Assembly (NCBI GenBank): GCA_964496435.1
Contig: CAZBZP010000013.1
Location: 38,478-102,477, forward strand
Direction of reading: 5' to 3'
Length of the DNA stretch: 64,000 nucleotides
DNA from: Berkiella sp964496435
GTDB taxonomy: Bacteria; Pseudomonadota; Gammaproteobacteria; Berkiellales; Berkiellaceae
In this document: in pieces, positions 60,818 through 64,000 of the stretch
Position numbering within the stretch: the first letter of the stretch is position 1
Layout of the letters: each line of letters opens with the position of its first letter
Position numbers and translations under genes: made by a program
The notes under the pieces: model-generated
Databases searched by the model: none
Told to the model about the DNA's origin: nothing
Seen by the model: only the letters and a program-made list of their open reading frames with translations

Positions 60818-62644
60818 TTATTTTGAGAAATGTTGCACTCTCGCTGTTTGCAAGGCATCTACATCCATCTCACCATTTTCAGCACTACTGCTTGCTGCAG
60901 CCGCTGCTGCTGCAGAACTTGAGAAAAGTAAAGGGGGATTATGGTAAGCCTTCAATTCATTGCTCAATTCAGAAACCGAATTATTAAACTCAAGTGCACT
61001 GATGTATTCTCCCACAATAGTATCGTAATTTGGTAACAGGTACTTCAAACTACCAAATTCCTCTTCAAGCTTAGCGATTATACATGTGGATAGCTGTTGC
61101 AGCAACTCATCTGGTAAAATTGAGTCGCCTACCATAGTTTGTTGAGCATAGCGCTGTTTATCTTCAGGCTTTATGCTGTTGATAAAATCTTTAATTAAAG
61201 CATTAGCTTTCAGTAGCAACGTTTTCGAGTTAACAAAAATAATATTAACATCTTCATGTCTGCCTTCACCTAAGGTGTTTAACAGTGTCGTAAAACCACC
61301 GGCAGAGCATATTGGTTTATCTGAACGTCTATCATCTCGTTCTGATTTTGTAATATTATAACCACGTTGCATCCTATATAATTCTCGGATCAATATTTGC
61401 TTTCGCTCCTTTAGCATATTTTCATCGATTGTGGGCTGTGTGCCATCATTAGCAGCATAAGGATAATGTATCCCAAGCCAAACTAACCCAAAAAGCTGTT
61501 TAAGCGTTACCCCTGAGCACGGATCAGTGAAATCTCTGACACCATAGTTGGTTAAAGCTACTTTTGCAGCTCTGATTTGATCAGTTAATTCATCTGTACA
61601 TATAAGGCCATTAACAAATTCGAACAGCGCATCTTTGGCTGCGTCAAGATCTCTATCTCTATATTTTTCCAACAATCTTGACACGCTTTCCGAAACTGAT
61701 ATATGAACAGAAGTGGCATGAATACTCTGATTGCCTCCTATATCAGGATCTAGTGCTGCCTCAGCTGGTAGAGGTCGTAAATGTTCTGGTAATTGTGCCC
61801 CTAGTGCTTGTAATTGCGCCACTAAATCATGAAATCCGCTTTCAAATGCGATGATAATTGGGGTTTCACCAACTCTATTGATTGCATTGATATCTGGACG
61901 CTGATCTTCGGGCAAGGCCAAAAAAAACCGAACAACATCACGATATCCTATTCTTAAAGCGTCATGTAACGGGGTTGTACCACGCAAATCTCCCGCATTG
62001 ATATCCGGTCGCCGTTCTGGTGGTAATCCCATTAAATACTGAAGGATCTCAATTTTTCCCGTTATTACAGCTGAATGAAATAGGGTAGTACCAGCGATAC
62101 CTGCTGCATTGGCATCAGCACGTTGCCCATCTGGCAATTCCAATAAATACCGCATGACATTAATATGTTTATTGAGAACTGCCAAATGAAGCGGGGTATG
62201 GCCAATATGGCGTCCAACATCGATATCAGGACGTTGATCTGGTGGCAAAGCCAACAAATACTGAACGACCTCGAGATTGCCAAACATTGCGGCAACATGT
62301 AACGGGTTTAATCTGTCTTTATTTAGTGCTTTGGCATCAGGACGTTGACCTACTGGCAAGTTAAGGAGATGTTGGATTACATCCATACGACGACGGGTAA
62401 TTGCTTCAATTAGCAAATCAAGGGGAGAACTTGCTTCTTGCATTAATATCCATAGAGCAAGTTCAGAAGGAACTTCTTCAATAGCATTTGATTTTGCTGC
62501 AGAAACAGGTGACATACCTTCATAGACTTCATCAGCAGTTCGTTTATTTCCACTGGCTGCTGAAACGATCGTTAAATCATTCTCAACGTTGCTTTTTTCG
62601 GGAGCATCATGTTCATTGATTTTAGAAGTACGATGTATAGGCAC
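60818..62644 (-). CDS. Ankyrin-repeat protein with 37-residue units, 608 aa
   Basis: The N-terminal part has about six ankyrin repeats (residues 65-285). Successive TPLH positions are 37 residues apart, not 33; each unit ends in an LPxxQRPDINA-type stretch. The C-terminal half (about 300-590) is helical, matches no domain I know, and ends with an Ala/Ser run. GTG start at 62644 with GAGGTGA a few nt upstream. No signal peptide. Probable effector by analogy with other Legionellales ankyrin proteins. Confidence 0.88.
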   Translation of the reverse strand: MPIHRTSKINEHDAPEKSNVENDLTIVSAASGNKRTADEVYEGMSPVSAAKSNAIEEVPSELALWILMQEASSPLDLLIEAITRRRMDVIQHLLNLPVGQRPDAKALNKDRLNPLHVAAMFGNLEVVQYLLALPPDQRPDIDVGRHIGHTPLHLAVLNKHINVMRYLLELPDGQRADANAAGIAGTTLFHSAVITGKIEILQYLMGLPPERRPDINAGDLRGTTPLHDALRIGYRDVVRFFLALPEDQRPDINAINRVGETPIIIAFESGFHDLVAQLQALGAQLPEHLRPLPAEAALDPDIGGNQSIHATSVHISVSESVSRLLEKYRDRDLDAAKDALFEFVNGLICTDELTDQIRAAKVALTNYGVRDFTDPCSGVTLKQLFGLVWLGIHYPYAANDGTQPTIDENMLKERKQILIRELYRMQRGYNITKSERDDRRSDKPICSAGGFTTLLNTLGEGRHEDVNIIFVNSKTLLLKANALIKDFINSIKPEDKQRYAQQTMVGDSILPDELLQQLSTCIIAKLEEEFGSLKYLLPNYDTIVGEYISALEFNNSVSELSNELKAYHNPPLLFSSSAAAAAAASSSAENGEMDVDALQTARVQHFSK

Positions 62645-62731
62645 AAATCACCTCAATATTAAATAGTATATTTTCAATAAATGGTGACAACGGTGAAACA
62701 CCCATACTCAATACATTCCAATGATAGACCC

Positions 62732-62745
62732 GTTTCACATGAAAC
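62732..62745. promoter_or_regulatory. parS-like palindrome
   Basis: GTTTCACATGAAAC: arms GTTTCA/TGAAAC, differing from the chromosomal ParB site consensus GTTTCACGTGAAAC at one position. Located 87 bp upstream of the ankyrin gene start. A single copy in the window; could be chance. Confidence 0.35.
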
Positions 62746-62834
62746 TAAGTTTTGTCACCAGTCCTCGATTTACCTTATCGAGAAGACCTATCATTTAAGA
62801 TGCAAAGAATATAGCAATTAAAATGGGGGTTTTT

Positions 62835-62990
62835 CTAATTAAAGCAGACATGTTGAGGCATTGAATTGATTAATGGTAACCCTCCGATAAGAACGAGCAT
62901 AATACGATTAGGTGCACGACCAGACTTTTCCCTTGTTCCTCGCCAACGATCTAGTTCAACGCGTACAGTTTCAAGGGTAGTGGTTGGCAT
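62835..62990 (-). pseudogene. Probable remnant of an IS-associated ORF, 51 codons
   Basis: GGAG 5 nt before the ATG at 62990. The first 30 residues (LETVRVELDRWRGTREKSGR) resemble the N-terminus of small DNA-binding proteins carried with IS66-type elements; the rest does not continue the family and stops early. I see no transposase or terminal inverted repeats nearby. The likeness is from memory of the family and needs a search. Confidence 0.45.
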
Positions 62991-63286
62991 ATGAACTCCA
63001 TACAAATAAATCATGGAGAAACATTAAATCAGGGCCTTAGTGGGGATCTAGACATGCTCACCGGAAGGTTACCTGTGATTTATATTTAGGTTATGATCAA
63101 AAGTAAATAAATTATGTTCTTTTAACTGTCTTTCATGATGAATAAATTCAGAAAACGCTATCCTGTTGATAAGCCATTTTCCCATTTGTTTGTAGAAATA
63201 ATGATAGGATCCCATCTTACTAAATGGAATTGCATTATTAAATTTAGATGACAAACACTATTGTCGGTTCCTTAGGGAAGGGAAAA

Positions 63287-63388
63287 ATGAAACTAATCGA
63301 GGTTGAAGTAATAGATATTCATCAGGCACAAAGGTTCGCATGGGGGACTGATTGTTTTTGTTTGGTTTTGATTGAAGATAGAGTATAA
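63287..63388 (+). CDS. Possible small protein, 33 aa
   Basis: AAGGG precedes the ATG at 63287. Sequence KLIEVEVIDIHQAQRFAWG then TDCFCLVLIEDRV; looks like a folded-domain start rather than random sequence, possibly a truncated N-terminus of a longer gene. No family recognised. Followed by the 88-aa membrane protein gene. Confidence 0.35.
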   Translation: MKLIEVEVIDIHQAQRFAWGTDCFCLVLIEDRV

Positions 63389-63431
63389 GAAAATGAAGAG
63401 AATTCTTAAAATAGTATAGAGGGGAATGCTT

Positions 63432-63698
63432 ATGAAAACTATGAATCACAGGTTACTTGATAAAATTGGTGCTGGTTTTTATGCTTCCCCCTTTGTTTGG
63501 GGCTCTGTTATGGGGGCTGTAGGCTATTTAATTGGAAATAAAAAGGATATTTATTTTAACGGCTTGGCCGTTGCAACCTTGGGTGGTGGCCTTACAGGTT
63601 CTTTGGGAGCACTGGGAACTTATGCTAATGTCCTTCAAGTTTTAAATGTTGCTATTAGCGCTGAAATTGTTTATTACATACAGAATCATGAGTTTTAA
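63432..63698 (+). CDS. Small Gly-rich membrane protein, 88 aa
   Basis: GGGG about 7 nt before the ATG at 63432. Two or three hydrophobic Gly/Ala-rich segments (FVWGSVMGAVGYLIG, GLAVATLGGGLTGSLGALG, VLQVLNVAISAEIVYYI). Composition resembles small pore-forming or bacteriocin-like membrane proteins, but no family is recognised and no leader is seen. Confidence 0.6.
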   Translation: MKTMNHRLLDKIGAGFYASPFVWGSVMGAVGYLIGNKKDIYFNGLAVATLGGGLTGSLGALGTYANVLQVLNVAISAEIVYYIQNHEF

Positions 63699-63937
63699 AA
63701 TATAGACTTGAGAAGTGTCGCTTAAATTTCCTATCTATAAAGTACTTGCCCCGCAAGCTTTCAAAAGAAGCAAAATTTAACAAACAAAACGTATCGATTA
63801 ATTCTGCCATAAAATAACTTCTTTAATGGCATTATATTCCATTTTCAAAAATATAACTCACGAAATATTCTTTGCACCTCAAGTTTTGCATGCTATCTTT
63901 TTCACTACATTAATATTTTAGTCAGATTACTGTCGGG

Positions 63938-64000
63938 ATGTTTGCCAATATGAAGTTTGATAATGAAGCCTTTTTTCAAGCGATAAATGATGAAAAATTG
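63938..64000 (+). CDS. Possible 5' end of a gene running off the window
   Basis: Open reading frame from ATG at 63938 (or 63950) to the edge, beginning MFANMKFDNEAFFQAIN. No strong ribosome site and only 21 codons, so identity cannot be assessed. Confidence 0.4.
   Translation, partial: MFANMKFDNEAFFQAINDEKL

Noticed and set aside
63069..63449. Two minus-strand ORFs of about 60 codons each
   Set aside because: Start codons lack ribosome sites; one is antisense to a better-supported small plus-strand ORF and both have low-complexity, AT-driven composition.
1..64000. tRNA, rRNA, CRISPR arrays, prophage or intact insertion sequences
   Set aside because: Read for and not found: no cloverleaf or rRNA-like segments, no spaced direct repeats of CRISPR type, no phage structural genes, no intact transposase.

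Overview
The window is about 38-40% GC by eye and reads as chromosome of a host-associated gammaproteobacterium, most likely a member of the Legionellales/Coxiellaceae (Legionella-, Coxiella- or Berkiella-like). Two things support this. Ordinary gammaproteobacterial housekeeping genes are present (RND efflux operon, pntAA-pntAB-pntB, pdxH, pcm, thpR, umuC, yiaW-yiaV-like pair). Between them lies an unusual number of eukaryote-like or host-directed proteins: ankyrin repeats, a RhoGAP domain, a patatin lipase, a metacaspase, a Wip-like phosphatase, a CE-clan-like cysteine protease, a DUF2235 hydrolase and a histone-H1-like protein. The genus is an inference; no rRNA or tRNA gene is visible. Two 100-N assembly gaps are present (8727-8826 and 27168-27267), and both look like repeat or assembly artefacts rather than missing genes.

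Layout. 1-4080: RND efflux operon on the minus strand (OprM-like, AcrA-like, AcrB-like; the last runs off the left edge). 4.4-8.1 kb: MFS transporter with a strong terminator, an unrecognised protein, a small two-CxxC protein overlapping yaiI, and a Lys/Ala-rich H1-like protein. 8.1-10.7 kb: DEAD-box helicase with a 36-bp tandem-repeat tail interrupted by gap 1, a coupled small gene, and a solo bufferin-type Cys-rich peptide. 11-19.8 kb: mostly minus-strand metabolic and repair genes (alpha/beta hydrolase, CBS protein, transhydrogenase, pdxH, thpR, pcm), with a plus-strand alkyladenine glycosylase. 19.9-23.1 kb: two small unknowns, then an SRAP protein and UmuC.

23.2-30.2 kb is the densest accessory block. 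It holds two paralogous proteins with a His/Cys arrangement recalling C80/clan CD peptidases, a one-TM coiled-coil protein, a membrane-anchored CE-clan-like protease, an ankyrin protein (gap 2 lies just before it) and a Wip-like phosphatase. 30.4-38.9 kb carries an ATPase, an ABC exporter, two GNAT acetyltransferases, a patatin, a metacaspase and an alpha/beta hydrolase, all on the plus strand. 38.9-50.4 kb mixes two paralogous L,D-transpeptidases, a HAD-like protein, DUF3300, a yiaW/yiaV-like pair, a LysR/MFS divergent pair, DUF4166 and orphans. 50.5-53 kb has a histidine kinase overlapping its response regulator, then two paralogous 77-aa peptides with double-glycine-like N-termini. 53.2-56.1 kb encodes oxalyl-CoA decarboxylase and a formyl-CoA transferase. 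56.4-62.6 kb has the RhoGAP protein, small membrane proteins, an aspartic-protease-like protein, DUF2235 and an ankyrin protein with a 37-residue repeat. 62.6-64 kb is gene-poor, with a parS-like palindrome, a probable IS-associated remnant and small ORFs.

How they may work together (inference): the predicted proteases, phosphatase, lipases, RhoGAP and ankyrin proteins fit a secreted-effector repertoire acting on host ubiquitin signalling, phosphoproteins, lipids and Rho GTPases. No secretion apparatus is encoded here, so secretion is unproven.
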